Positions 1 through 8,393 are shown, numbered from the stretch's first letter. The stretch is 64,000 nt of DNA from Kribbella aluminosa (GCF_017876295.1 NZ_JAGINT010000002.1:496001-560000), one strand, 5' to 3'. The notes: generated from the letters alone by a model not told the origin. A program made the numbers and translations.

Positions 1-161
1 CGACCCGCACCGACGCCCGGACGGAACGGCAGGCACGCAACGACTGGCTGATCACCGAGCTCAGCCGACTCGCGGCAACCGCCGACGATCCCCACGAGCA
101 GACCAGATACCGTCGCGCCGCCGACTCCCTCGCCCGGCTCGCGCTCGCGCACCGCCCGTGA
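1..161 (+). CDS. 3' end of a small helical protein gene (partial)
   Basis: This is the C-terminal 52 codons of a gene that begins outside the window, read from base 3 to a TGA at 159-161. The peptide is basic and probably helical, with no recognised domain. It aligns loosely with residues 25-60 of the 148-residue protein at 1402-1848 (a D-W-x-x-x-E/L-x-R-L stretch, then R-x-R-A-x-D-S-x-x-x-L). The stop overlaps the GTG start of the next gene in a GTGA arrangement, so the two are probably translationally coupled. By analogy with the second copy of the module it is the small partner of the metallopeptidase-like protein downstream. Function unknown. Confidence 0.55.
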   Translation, partial: TRTDARTERQARNDWLITELSRLAATADDPHEQTRYRRAADSLARLALAHRP

Positions 162-1099
162 GGACGCCGGCATCGGTCGCCGACCTGCTCGCGGTCAGCG
201 GCGAGATCGCCCGCGTCCTCGCCGGCGCCGACCAGTCCGCGTGGAACGGACGCGTCGTCGCGACCTCGAGCGCGATCCTCGGACTCGCCCACTGGGACGG
301 CACGCTGTACCTCGACCACGACGCAATCCTCGCCCCTCTCCAGCACCTGTACGAGCACGCCGGGGAGTACCACGCGCCGCCGACCCTCCGCGCCTACCGG
401 GAATCGCTGGCGACCATCCTGCACGAACACGCACATTTCCTCGGCCCATCGGGCGCGACCCAGGAAGCCGCCCGGGAAGGCTTCGTCAAACCCGGCAGCC
501 GTGAGCTGGAGGAAGGCGTCACCGAAGCCTGGGCCCAGGACCACCTCGACGCCTACCTCAACCGCCTGGGCGTCGACAAAGTTGCCCCCGGCATCAACTC
601 GGTCCGCTCCGGCGGCTACTACGCCGCCTTCGTTCCCGCCGTCCGCCACCTGACCGCGGACCTCGACACCCGCAACAACCAGCCACCCGGCCACACCCTC
701 CAATCCCTCAACTGCCAAACCGCCGCCGGCCAGTTCCCTCTCCTGGTCGACCACCTCTACAACTCCACCCGCCTCCCCACCCTGGAATCCCCAGCCGCCA
801 CCACCCGCTCCCACCTCGAGTCCATCCTCCGCACCGGCCTCTCCCACCTCGACGTCTATGAACTGGTCGCACCCGACCTGGCCACCAAGAAGTCCCGCCT
901 CACCGCCGAAAACCTCCTGACCCACCTCGACCACGAAATCCAGTCGGCAGAATCCGCGTACACGTTCAGCCGAGCACGCACCCCATCCCCCATCCACACA
1001 GCCATGTCAGGCGTGGCCACCCCACGCCCATCAACCATCCCCGTCACAACGCCCCGTCCCCACCGACCAGCCACCCCGATCGCGGAGCTCGCCAGATGA
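158..1099 (+). CDS. HExxH metallopeptidase-like protein, copy 1
   Basis: A 313-residue protein with a zincin-type motif H89-E-H-A-H93, followed 25 residues later by a glutamate-rich E-E-G-V-T-E segment (118-123) that could supply the third zinc ligand. The paralogue at 1864-2901 has the same motifs at exactly the same residue numbers (HENIH 89-93, EEGVTE 118-123), so these positions are under constraint. There is no signal peptide or membrane segment, so it should be cytoplasmic. The last 50 residues are rich in Pro, Thr and Ser and look disordered. The GTG start overlaps the upstream stop by 4 bp. Zinc binding and peptidase activity are inferred from the motif only. Substrate unknown. Confidence 0.7.
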   Translation: MRTPASVADLLAVSGEIARVLAGADQSAWNGRVVATSSAILGLAHWDGTLYLDHDAILAPLQHLYEHAGEYHAPPTLRAYRESLATILHEHAHFLGPSGATQEAAREGFVKPGSRELEEGVTEAWAQDHLDAYLNRLGVDKVAPGINSVRSGGYYAAFVPAVRHLTADLDTRNNQPPGHTLQSLNCQTAAGQFPLLVDHLYNSTRLPTLESPAATTRSHLESILRTGLSHLDVYELVAPDLATKKSRLTAENLLTHLDHEIQSAESAYTFSRARTPSPIHTAMSGVATPRPSTIPVTTPRPHRPATPIAELAR

Positions 1100-1137
1100 A
1101 CGCATCACCAGTCGTATCTACTCGGGAGACCGGACCC

Positions 1138-1296
1138 ATGGACTACAAGACCTTTCACGCCGAGTACTTGCACCTGCTCATTTGTGTTGACTCCCTGGAC
1201 GCAGAGAAGTTCACCGCCGAAGCCCAACGCCTACGCCGTCCACGCCGTTGCTCGCCAGCTCCCTGGAGATCTACCCCAACCGACGACCATCCCTGA
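1138..1296 (+). CDS. Short truncated relative of the 148-residue partner protein
   Basis: A 52-codon frame whose start was chosen at ATG 1138, because GGGAG lies 9 bases upstream; a longer frame from ATG 1096 overlaps the previous stop as ATGA. Its first residues (MDY, then alternating acidic and hydrophobic residues) match the start of the protein at 1402-1848, and both starts sit in a similar CCCATGGACTAC context. The last 20 residues are Arg/Pro-rich and unlike a folded protein, so this is probably a truncated or frameshifted copy of the small partner gene. Whether it is translated is uncertain. A G+C palindrome follows directly. Confidence 0.4.
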   Translation: MDYKTFHAEYLHLLICVDSLDAEKFTAEAQRLRRPRRCSPAPWRSTPTDDHP

Positions 1297-1301
1297 CTCA
1301 C

Positions 1302-1323
1302 CGGCCCGCCCCGGGGCGGGCCG
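1302..1323. terminator. 22-bp perfect G+C palindrome, likely terminator
   Basis: Bases 1302-1323 are a perfect inverted repeat of C and G, centred on CCCCGGGG and lying just after the stop at 1296. There is no T run, as is usual for actinobacterial hairpins. It would separate the first metallopeptidase module from the second. Confidence 0.5.
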
Positions 1324-1401
1324 ATAGGCCACGGCTCGCCCGGCCGCAGTCTGGCCATCACACTGCGGCGTCAGGCGCCATCGCACGGAATACTGGAGCC
1401 C

Positions 1402-1848
1402 ATGGACTACGCGGCGTATGACGAGCAGGAGCAGCGGCTGGTCGATGCGGTGATGGCCAAGTCGATCGCCGAGGAGGACTTGTGGATCGAGGTCGACCGC
1501 TTGAAGGCGCTGATCCCGACCGTGGAGCCGGCAGCAGATCGTCAGCGCGCCGAGGACAGCATGGAGTCGCTGGAGCGCGTGCTGAACCTCAAGGCCCCAC
1601 CGATGTCGGACGAGATGGCCGCCGCGATCCGGGTCCAGTCGAAGGCCTTCCTCAGCAAGGGCACCCCCGACGAACGCATCGAACTCCTCAGGGCCGCCAT
1701 GACCGAGATCGGCCGGATCGCCGCATCGATGGACGGGGCCGAGGCAAGCACCATCCGCCATCTCAACGAACCACTCGCGATGGACATCGAAGCGGTCCGC
1801 ATCCACAACGACCCCACCCACCCCGGCTACCAAGGACACGCCGAATAG
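1402..1848 (+). CDS. Small acidic helical protein, partner of the HExxH protein
   Basis: A 148-residue soluble, acidic, probably all-helical protein with no recognised domain, signal peptide or transmembrane segment. It starts at ATG 1402 with GGAG close upstream. It lies 15 bp before the second HExxH protein, and its residues 25-60 resemble the partial protein that precedes the first HExxH protein. The pairing of a small helical protein with a zincin-like protein therefore occurs twice. Possible roles are a chaperone, inhibitor or substrate of the metallopeptidase-like protein, but nothing in the sequence decides among them. Confidence 0.6.
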   Translation: MDYAAYDEQEQRLVDAVMAKSIAEEDLWIEVDRLKALIPTVEPAADRQRAEDSMESLERVLNLKAPPMSDEMAAAIRVQSKAFLSKGTPDERIELLRAAMTEIGRIAASMDGAEASTIRHLNEPLAMDIEAVRIHNDPTHPGYQGHAE

Positions 1849-1863
1849 CAAGGACCGAAGAGC

Positions 1864-2901
1864 ATGGTCGCGAGTCCCGCCGAACTGATGCAGGTCCAGG
1901 CGGATGTCGCTGTGGCGACGCTGCGCGCGCACCACTCGTCCTGGAACAAGCGGTACGAAGTACTCCCGCGGAGCGACGAGCTAGCGTCCGGTGTGACGTG
2001 GGACGGCACCATCCAGTACAACCCCATCGATGTCACCGAGCCTCTGCAGGAGATGTTCGATCGTGCCGAGCGGCAGCACGACGACGAGACACTGATGAGC
2101 TTCCGCGAAGCCCTGCGGATCGTCTTGCACGAGAACATCCACCTGATGGCCGGTCCAGGTACGTCGTTGACTTTCCCGCTCGACGCGTACGAAGGAAAAG
2201 CCCACAAAGTCTTCGAAGAGGGAGTCACCGAGCGAGCGACGCGGAACGAACTCACCAACTACATCGACGCACTCGAACTGGAACGGATCGCTCCCGGCAT
2301 CAGAACGGCACCGACCCAGGGAGCGTACGCGGCCTATATTCCTGCCGTCGACGAGTTCGCTGCGGCCGTTGGCAAGAACGTCGGTCTGGAGCCTGCCGAG
2401 GTCGTGCATCGAATGGCGGTGGTGAACGCGACAGAGAAGTTCCCGGTCGCCGCGGAGCTGCTGTACGCGAAACATTTGAGCCAGCTGGTTCCCGAGGCGG
2501 CGAAGGCGGACGCTGTCGGCCGCATCGCCGAGGCCATGCATGGGCCGTTCGCCGCCATCCACGACTGCAACCCGAAGGACCCCTCCGACATTCGCATGTC
2601 CGGTATGGCGGGACGCGCCGCCTTCCGGAACGCGAGTGCGGAAGTCCGGCAGATCGCCGCGCATTGGTCGGGGAATCAGGAGCTTCGGCGGGCGCTTGAC
2701 GCAGGTCTTGGAGCGAACGCGCCGCTTCATAAGCCGCAGCAGGATGGTCGGGCCGGCGATGGTTCGCGTGCCGAGGGTGGAGAGCCGGGGCAGCGGCCGA
2801 GTTGGAATGCTCAGTCTGTTGATCATCGACCGTCGGCCCCGGGGCCCTCGGGAACGTCCGCGGCCCGCGCAGATCGTCCGCGCAGGTTGTCGCGGGACTG
2901 A
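1864..2901 (+). CDS. HExxH metallopeptidase-like protein, copy 2
   Basis: A 345-residue paralogue of the protein at 158-1099. The H89-E-N-I-H93 zinc motif and E118-E-G-V-T-E123 are conserved, as are a W-D-G-T segment at 46-49, an R-I-A-P-G-I segment at about 141 and a G-A-Y-A-A-Y-I-P block at about 153. The C-terminal 75 residues or so are Gly-, Arg- and Pro-rich and probably disordered, and they are not shared with copy 1. The ATG has an AAGGA-type site upstream and follows the small partner gene by 15 bp, suggesting one operon. There is no secretion signal. A cytoplasmic zincin is the best guess; activity and target are unknown. Confidence 0.7.
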   Translation: MVASPAELMQVQADVAVATLRAHHSSWNKRYEVLPRSDELASGVTWDGTIQYNPIDVTEPLQEMFDRAERQHDDETLMSFREALRIVLHENIHLMAGPGTSLTFPLDAYEGKAHKVFEEGVTERATRNELTNYIDALELERIAPGIRTAPTQGAYAAYIPAVDEFAAAVGKNVGLEPAEVVHRMAVVNATEKFPVAAELLYAKHLSQLVPEAAKADAVGRIAEAMHGPFAAIHDCNPKDPSDIRMSGMAGRAAFRNASAEVRQIAAHWSGNQELRRALDAGLGANAPLHKPQQDGRAGDGSRAEGGEPGQRPSWNAQSVDHRPSAPGPSGTSAARADRPRRLSRD

Positions 2902-2978
2902 CAGCAGCCGAGTGAGGGGCGCGGTTGGTGTGGGTACGGTGGCGGGCAGGTTGGTGTGGATGGGGACTGGAGGTTGTT

Positions 2979-4166
2979 GTGGAGTTTGTTGCTGAGGGCG
3001 TGGGGATTGCGGGCGGGTTGGTGGAGTTGCGGCGGGTGTTGCATCGGGAGCCTGAGGTGGGGCTGGTGTTGCCGCGGACTCAGCAGGTGGTGATGGATGC
3101 GTTGGCGGGGTTGCCGTTGGAGGTCAGCACCGGGCGTGAGGTCACGTCTGTCGTCGGAGTGCTGCGGGGTGGTTCGCCGGGGCCGACCGTGTTGTTGCGT
3201 GGGGACATGGACGCGTTGCCGGTGGTCGAAGAGACAGGGCTCGGGTATGCGGCGGAGAACGGCAACATGCATGCCTGCGGCCACGATCTGCACACGGCAG
3301 GGCTGGTTGGTGCGGCGCGGCTGCTGAGTGCCCATCGGGAAGAGCTGCACGGGAACGTGATCTTCATGTTCCAGCCCGGTGAGGAAGGGCTCGGCGGGGC
3401 CGGGTACATGCTGCGCGAAGGTCTGCTGGATGCGACCGGTGACAAGCCGATCGCGGCGTACGCACTGCATGTCTGGGCGCAGGCCGCGAAGGGGGTCTTC
3501 CAGTTCAGGCCGGGGACGATGATGGCGAGCTCGAACCAGTTGCACATCACCGTGTACGGCAAGGGCGGGCACGGGTCGATGCCGGCGACGACGGTCGACC
3601 CGGTGCCGGTGGTGGCGGAGATCGTGCTGGCGTTGCAGGCATACGTGACGCGGCGGGTCGATGTGTTCGACCCTGTGGTGGTCACCGTGACGCAACTCGA
3701 GGCGGGTGTCGCGATCAACGTCATCCCGAACTCGGCCCGCCTCGGTGCGACGGTACGGACGCTGTCCGACGCGATGCTCGAGCAGCTGACCCGCGACCTG
3801 CCCGCCCTCGCGGAACGGATCGCGGCCGCGCACGGCTGCACCGTCGACGCGCGGCTGAACCCGCAGTACCCGGTGACGGTGAACGATGCCGGGCGTACGG
3901 CGGAGACGACCGAGGTACTGACCGGGTTGTTCGGCGCGGAGCGGGTGGAGCGGTTGCGGAACCCGTTGATGGGCGCCGAGGACTTCTCGATGGTGCTGCG
4001 CGAGGTGCCGGGGACGTTCGCGATGATGGGTGCGCGGCCGGACGATGTGGCTGCGGGCGAGGCGCCGTCCAACCACTCGAGTGTCGTGCGGTTCGACGAC
4101 GCGGTCCTCGGCGACAACGCTGCAGCGTTGGCTGAGCTGGCCGCCCGCCACTTGATACAAGCCTGA
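2979..4166 (+). CDS. M20 family amidohydrolase (hippurate hydrolase/N-acyl-amino acid amidohydrolase type)
   Basis: A 395-residue metal-dependent amidohydrolase of the M20D group, which cleaves N-acyl amino acids or related amides. Metal and catalytic motifs are intact: GDMDALP (75-81), MHACGHDLHTA (97-107), PGEEG (133-137) and a late MGAEDFS that supplies the distal metal ligand. The start was placed at GTG 2979 because GGAGG lies 5 bases upstream and the protein then begins at the normal family N-terminus; an upstream GTG at 2925 would add an atypical Trp-rich leader. The length is normal. It is convergent with the MarR gene, 9 bp away. The natural substrate cannot be read from the sequence. 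Confidence 0.88.
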   Translation: MEFVAEGVGIAGGLVELRRVLHREPEVGLVLPRTQQVVMDALAGLPLEVSTGREVTSVVGVLRGGSPGPTVLLRGDMDALPVVEETGLGYAAENGNMHACGHDLHTAGLVGAARLLSAHREELHGNVIFMFQPGEEGLGGAGYMLREGLLDATGDKPIAAYALHVWAQAAKGVFQFRPGTMMASSNQLHITVYGKGGHGSMPATTVDPVPVVAEIVLALQAYVTRRVDVFDPVVVTVTQLEAGVAINVIPNSARLGATVRTLSDAMLEQLTRDLPALAERIAAAHGCTVDARLNPQYPVTVNDAGRTAETTEVLTGLFGAERVERLRNPLMGAEDFSMVLREVPGTFAMMGARPDDVAAGEAPSNHSSVVRFDDAVLGDNAAALAELAARHLIQA

Positions 4167-4175
4167 GCCCGCAAG

Positions 4176-4655
4176 TCACGGCAGGTTGGGGGAACGCGCG
4201 AGGTGGTCGTTGACTCGGGTCAGGAGGGTGAAGAGCTGAGCTCGTTCGTCCGCGGTCAGAGGCGCCGTGAGGTGGTTGTTGACCGCAGACAGGATGCGGT
4301 CGAGCTCAGCTAGCCGGGCTTCGCCGGCGGGGGTGATCGTTATGACGTTGCGGCGTTTGTCGGTCGGGTCCGGAGCGCGGTGGATCCAGCCGCCGTCCGA
4401 CAGTTCGTTGAGTACGGCGACCAGGTCGCTCTTGTAGACGCGTGCCCGGCCGGCGACCGCTGCCTGGCTGGCCGGACCGAACTCGGCGAGTGCCGCGAGC
4501 ACGACGAAGTGGTCCTTGTGGGCACCGATGGCGCGGAGTGCCTCGCTGGAAACGCGCTGCGTCTGGGCCGCGGTCATCCCGACGAGGCGGGACAGCTGCG
4601 CCTTCACCCGCTCGGGCGTCCGGTCACCGTGATCGAACCGCAGGTCGTCGTCCAT
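4176..4655 (-). CDS. MarR family transcriptional regulator
   Basis: A 159-residue winged-helix regulator. The recognition helix lies at about residues 71-87 and the wing carries the typical D-P-T-D-K-R-R-N sequence (96-103). Flanking helices would form the dimer interface. It is divergent from the NTF2-like gene at 4751. The 95-bp gap holds two GTTAG-centred palindromes, one next to each gene, so autorepression together with control of the neighbour is likely. The ligand is unknown; MarR proteins often respond to phenolic or oxidising compounds. Confidence 0.88.
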   Translation of the reverse strand: MDDDLRFDHGDRTPERVKAQLSRLVGMTAAQTQRVSSEALRAIGAHKDHFVVLAALAEFGPASQAAVAGRARVYKSDLVAVLNELSDGGWIHRAPDPTDKRRNVITITPAGEARLAELDRILSAVNNHLTAPLTADERAQLFTLLTRVNDHLARSPNLP

Positions 4656-4677
4656 GGACGCAGCGTACGCCTATTGC

Positions 4678-4733
4678 GTTAGTCGGACTAACGATCTACA
4701 TTCATTGGAGGCGCCAATGTTAGTCCGCCTAAC
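4678..4733. promoter_or_regulatory. Paired MarR operators
   Basis: Two copies of an inverted repeat lie in the divergent region. GTTAGTC-G-GACTAAC at 4678-4692 is perfect, and GTTAGTC-C-GCCTAAC at 4719-4733 has one mismatch. The centres are 41 bp (about four helical turns) apart, so two dimers would sit on the same face. The first is 22 bp from the marR start and the second 17 bp from the start at 4751. The assignment to the adjacent MarR protein is inferred from position and symmetry. Confidence 0.75.
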
Positions 4734-4750
4734 CATTAAGGAGTCCGACC

Positions 4751-5173
4751 ATGACCGACCTCCGCGAACTCATCGACCGCAGCGAGCTCGCCGAGCTGGT
4801 CGCCCGGCACAGCCTGTGGATCGACGAACTGCGGTACGACGAGAGCGAGCAACTGTTCACCGACGACATCGCCGTGACGTCGCTCCGGGGCGAGGCCACC
4901 GGCGTCGAGGCGCTCGTCCAGCTCGCCCGCAAGGGCCACGACACCTACGTCGGTACCCTGCACAACAAGTCCAACCTGATGATCGCGATCGACGGCGACA
5001 CCGCGACCGTGCGGGCGAACGACATCGCGGTGCTCGTCCGCCACGACATGACCGAGGAGATCGCTGCCGCGATTCACTACTACCGGGCGCGGCGTACGTC
5101 CGAAGGCTGGCGCTTCGACCGGCTGGAGATCGTTCCGCAGTCGCTCACTGCCCCGCTGGAGCGCGCCATCTAG
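4751..5173 (+). CDS. NTF2-like (SnoaL family) protein
   Basis: A 140-residue protein with the cone-shaped NTF2/SnoaL fold. It has N-terminal helices with the family pattern L-I-D-R-S-E-L-A-E-L-V, a Y-D-E-S-E-Q-L-F-T-D-D turn, then alternating strands ending in a W-R-F-D-R-L-E-I strand. Members are small cytoplasmic enzymes (dehydratases, isomerases, cyclases) or binding proteins acting on hydrophobic ligands. An AAGGAG site lies 8 bases before the ATG. It is probably repressed by the divergent MarR protein. The exact reaction cannot be assigned. Confidence 0.8.
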   Translation: MTDLRELIDRSELAELVARHSLWIDELRYDESEQLFTDDIAVTSLRGEATGVEALVQLARKGHDTYVGTLHNKSNLMIAIDGDTATVRANDIAVLVRHDMTEEIAAAIHYYRARRTSEGWRFDRLEIVPQSLTAPLERAI

Positions 5174-5181
5174 AACGAGGA

Positions 5182-5222
5182 CCTGTGGCTGGTCGATCCG
5201 CCAGAAAGCGACCAGCCACAGG
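5182..5222. terminator. Bidirectional hairpin with a 14-bp perfect stem
   Basis: CCTGTGGCTGGTCG at 5182-5195 pairs perfectly with 5209-5222 around a 13-base loop. It lies between the convergent NTF2-like gene (stop 5173) and the protease gene (stop 5226), as expected of a shared terminator. There is no U tract. Confidence 0.75.
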
Positions 5223-5225
5223 GAT

Positions 5226-6680
5226 TCAGGACGACGAGATGCCGACCGTGTAGGCGCCGCGGCTGCCGTAGGTGGAGTACCCCGTGTTCAGCGGGTCGCC
5301 GTACCCGACGTTGTCGATCCGCAGGTAGTACGTACCCGGCTGGAGGGCGCCGCTAACACTCGCGCCGAGGCCCGTCGGCGTCCCGGCGTCGCTCTGGCCG
5401 GAGGCCGGGTCGTTGGAGGCAACGACTGCTCCGGAACCGTCCAGCAGGTCCAGCTTGATGTCCAGGTTGCCGCCGACCGCGGCGGGGCTCGCCGTCGCGG
5501 AGTAGTTGCCCGCAGCACTCACATCGACGCGGTAGACGTCGGTGTCGTCCTCGGCCGCGATGATCCCGGACACCGGTGTACCGACCGTCAGCGCGGCCGC
5601 GTCGGCGGTCGTGTCGCCTGCCTCGTCGGCGCGGAGTGCGAGGCCGTGGGTGCCGACGACCGCGAAGTCGTCTTCCTTGTTGTTCGCGTCGGCGTACTCG
5701 CCCTTGCTCCACTGGCTGATCCCGCGGTAGTACCCGACGCCCATGATCGGCGCCCAAGCGCCGTGGCCCTGGTAGTACCCGACCGTCGACGTCCCGTCGT
5801 GGGACAGCCCGACGTTGTGCCCGGCCTCGTGCGACGCCGCCTCGGCCAGGTTCTTCGCACCGGTGCCGACGCCCTTCGTGAACACCAGCGCCGGCTGGTA
5901 GTACGCGTGTTGCGAGGAGTTGTCGTACACGCCGACGTACGCCACGCCGCCGCAACCGCAGCCGGACTGGTACCAGGTGTCCGGGTCGATCAGCACCCGC
6001 GTGCCGTACTGCTGGTCCGACGCGCTCGACCGCTCGATCGCCGCCGGATCCGGCTCCTGCGTCGTCACGTCCACGTCGAACGGCGCGTAGTCCTCGGCCA
6101 CCCTGGCCCAGACCTCGTGTACGACGTCCTGCTCCGCCGTACTGAAGCTGCTCGGATCGCCGTCCGTGTCGTACGCCGACACGTTGACCGGGTCGACACC
6201 CTTCGACGCGTTCCACGCCGTACCGGTGATCGTGTGTCCGGTGAAGTCGAGGTAGATGACCCGGTTCGAGCCGGGCTTGCTGTGCAGCTCGAACGCCGGA
6301 CCGGTGGCAGCAGCGACCGCGGTCTTCGCCCAGCGCGGGGAGGCGACCGCGTCGGCCGTCCGCTCGGTGGTCGTGGCGACCGGCTCGCGGTAGAACAGCC
6401 GGCCGGCGTGGTCCAGCCAGGCCGTCTTGTCGCTGGCCAGGATCTGCCGGAGGTGGTCGGTGGTCAGCTTGTTCTGCGCGGCCACCTCGTCGAGCCGGGA
6501 CTGGACGCGGCCGAGCGCGGTCCGGCCCGGCAACTCCTGGCCGAGGAGCTGGTCGATGGGAGGCGCGGGCTGCTTGGCGTCGGCCTGGTTACCCAGCGCG
6601 ACGGCCACGGCTCCGAAGACGACGGTGCCGGCGACAGCGAGTGCACCGATCCGGCGGCGATGCAGGGGGCGGGTTGGCAT
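5226..6680 (-). CDS. Secreted metzincin-type zinc metalloprotease with C-terminal PPC domain
   Basis: A 484-residue exported protein. Residues 1-35 form a signal peptide (basic start, hydrophobic core, A-D-A cleavage region). A propeptide-like region follows. The catalytic domain carries H284-E-A-G-H288-x-x-G-x-x-H294-D, the metzincin zinc motif, with a likely Met-turn in P-I-M-G (M313). Residues 370-484 look like a bacterial pre-peptidase C-terminal (PPC) beta domain with G-T-Y-Y-L-R-I, which is normally removed or used in secretion and binding. Cys 241 and Cys 243 could form a disulfide. It probably digests extracellular protein. The gene is divergent from 6829. Confidence 0.85.
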   Translation of the reverse strand: MPTRPLHRRRIGALAVAGTVVFGAVAVALGNQADAKQPAPPIDQLLGQELPGRTALGRVQSRLDEVAAQNKLTTDHLRQILASDKTAWLDHAGRLFYREPVATTTERTADAVASPRWAKTAVAAATGPAFELHSKPGSNRVIYLDFTGHTITGTAWNASKGVDPVNVSAYDTDGDPSSFSTAEQDVVHEVWARVAEDYAPFDVDVTTQEPDPAAIERSSASDQQYGTRVLIDPDTWYQSGCGCGGVAYVGVYDNSSQHAYYQPALVFTKGVGTGAKNLAEAASHEAGHNVGLSHDGTSTVGYYQGHGAWAPIMGVGYYRGISQWSKGEYADANNKEDDFAVVGTHGLALRADEAGDTTADAAALTVGTPVSGIIAAEDDTDVYRVDVSAAGNYSATASPAAVGGNLDIKLDLLDGSGAVVASNDPASGQSDAGTPTGLGASVSGALQPGTYYLRIDNVGYGDPLNTGYSTYGSRGAYTVGISSS

Positions 6681-6828
6681 GGGGCGGGAACTCCTCAGGT
6701 ACTCCGGCGTGCCTCACTTGACATCCTCACGAGCGGTGTACGCGAACGCACTGTGCGTAGCCTGCCCGAAGGTCCCTGCCGCTGTATAGATTCGTCTCGG
6801 GATTTAACGCCGACTTGGGAGGCTCTCG

Positions 6829-7290
6829 ATGCGTTTCATGATGATCTTCAAGGCCAATCCGGAATCCGAGGCTGGGCAGCCGCCGACCGAGGCCGCGCTG
6901 ACCGCGATGGGCCTGGTGATGGCCGAGATGGCGGAGAAGGGCGTGCTGCTGGCGGGGGACGGGCTGTTGCCGAGCTCGCACGGCTTCCGGTTGCAGCTCG
7001 ACGAGGGGAACCGCCGCGTGGTCGACGGTCCGTTCGCCGAGACCAAGGAACTGATCGCCGGGTTCTGCCTGATCGAGGTGGCCTCCCGGGCGGAGGCGGA
7101 GGAATGGGGCTGGCGGTGTATCGCCGCGGACGCCCTCGGCGCCGGCGATCCGCGGAGCTCCGGCCAGCTGGAGATCCGGCCGATCCCGCCGGCCGACTAC
7201 TTCGGCGACAACTACACCGAGGAGGCCCAGCACCGGAACGTGGAAACCTTCCAGAAGGCCGCGGAGAACCTTCAGAAGAGCAGCACCTGA
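6829..7290 (+). CDS. YCII-related (DGPF domain) protein
   Basis: A 153-residue protein of the YCII/DGPF family. Diagnostic features are the M-R-F-M-M-I-F-K start, the V-V-D-G-P-F-A-E-T-K-E-L block around residues 60-71 and the following ferredoxin-like half. GGGAGG lies 6 bases before the ATG. Members are small cytoplasmic proteins of unclear biochemical role, often next to ECF sigma factors; here no sigma gene is adjacent (an ECF42 locus lies 21 kb away). Its 3' end overlaps the converging alcohol dehydrogenase gene by 19 bp. A TATAGA element at 6785 could be the -10 box. Confidence 0.85.
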   Translation: MRFMMIFKANPESEAGQPPTEAALTAMGLVMAEMAEKGVLLAGDGLLPSSHGFRLQLDEGNRRVVDGPFAETKELIAGFCLIEVASRAEAEEWGWRCIAADALGAGDPRSSGQLEIRPIPPADYFGDNYTEEAQHRNVETFQKAAENLQKSST

Positions 7291-8393
7291 CGGATCGACG
7301 TACCGGCGGCGAGGTCGTCGAACGCCTCGTTGAGGTCGTCGAGTCCGACGGTGGCGGTGAGCAGCCGGTCGACCGGTAGCCGGCCGGCTTGGTAGAGCGC
7401 AACGTACCGGGGGATGTCGCGGGACGGGACCGACGAGCCGAGGTAGGAGCCTTTCACGGTGCGTTCCTCGGCGACGAGGCTGACCGCCGGCACGCTGAAG
7501 GACTGCGACGGGTGCGGGAGACCGACTGTGATCGTGGTCCCGCCGCGGCGGGTTGCGGCGTACGCCTGCTCCAGGACCTTGGCGCTGCCGACTGTCTCGA
7601 AGGCGTACTCCGCGCCGCCGGATGTTGCTTCCCGGACCTGGTCGACGGCGTCCGGGGCGCGGGCGTCGATCGCTGCCGTTGCGCCGAGCTCGCGGGCCAG
7701 TTGGAGTTTGGCGGGTACGACGTCGACGGCGACGATCGGGTGGGCGCCGACGAGCACCGCGCCGAGGAGGGCAGAGAGACCGACGCCGCCAAGGCCGAAG
7801 ACTGCTGTACTGCGGCCTGCACGCAGTCGCGCTGTGTTCACTACCGCGCCGACGCCGGTGAGGACTGCGCAGCCGAAGAGTGCGGCGATCTGTGGCGGGA
7901 GGGTCGGGTCGATCTTCACCGCCGAACGTGCCGAGATCACGGCATGATCCGCAAACCCGGAGATGCCCAGATGGTGGTGGATGACATCCGCCTTCTGGTC
8001 GGTCAGGCGGTGAGATCCGGTGAGGAGGGTGCCGCTGGTGTTGGCGGTGGCGCCTGGTTCGCAGAGGGCGGGGCGTCCGGAGGTGCACGGGCCGCAGGTG
8101 CCACACGCGGGGACGAAGGCGCAGGCGACCACGTCACCGGGGGTGAAACCGGGGGCCTCGGAATGGATCACCTCGCCGGTGGCCTCGTGGCCGAGCAGCA
8201 TCGGCATCACGCGTGGGCGCGAACCGTCGATCACCGACAGGTCCGAGTGGCACAGCCCGGCGGCCCGGATCCGGACCAGCAACTCCCCCGGCCCCGGCGG
8301 CGCGAGCTCGACCTCCTCCACCCGCAACGGCCGCGACTCGGCGTACGGCGCCGCCAACCCCATCTCCCGCAGAACCGCACCTTTCACGATCAT
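7272..8393 (-). CDS. Zinc-dependent alcohol dehydrogenase (MDR family)
   Basis: A 373-residue medium-chain NAD(P)-dependent alcohol dehydrogenase. The catalytic zinc ligands fit C48 and H69 (GHE), and the structural zinc site has C97, C100, C103 and C111. A Rossmann domain with F-G-L-G-G-V-G-L begins near residue 195. The start was taken at 8393 because a GGAAGGG site precedes it and the protein then begins normally; the frame stays open further upstream but reads antisense to the thioesterase gene. The ATG overlaps the thioesterase stop by 4 bp (ATGA), so the two form an operon. Substrate unknown. Confidence 0.88.
   Translation of the reverse strand: MIVKGAVLREMGLAAPYAESRPLRVEEVELAPPGPGELLVRIRAAGLCHSDLSVIDGSRPRVMPMLLGHEATGEVIHSEAPGFTPGDVVACAFVPACGTCGPCTSGRPALCEPGATANTSGTLLTGSHRLTDQKADVIHHHLGISGFADHAVISARSAVKIDPTLPPQIAALFGCAVLTGVGAVVNTARLRAGRSTAVFGLGGVGLSALLGAVLVGAHPIVAVDVVPAKLQLARELGATAAIDARAPDAVDQVREATSGGAEYAFETVGSAKVLEQAYAATRRGGTTITVGLPHPSQSFSVPAVSLVAEERTVKGSYLGSSVPSRDIPRYVALYQAGRLPVDRLLTATVGLDDLNEAFDDLAAGTSIRQVLLF

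Noticed and set aside
6719-6790. TTGACA near 6719 as a promoter for the DGPF gene at 6829
   Set aside because: No -10 lies at the right distance; the nearby TATAGA at 6785 has no convincing -35, so I list neither as a promoter feature.
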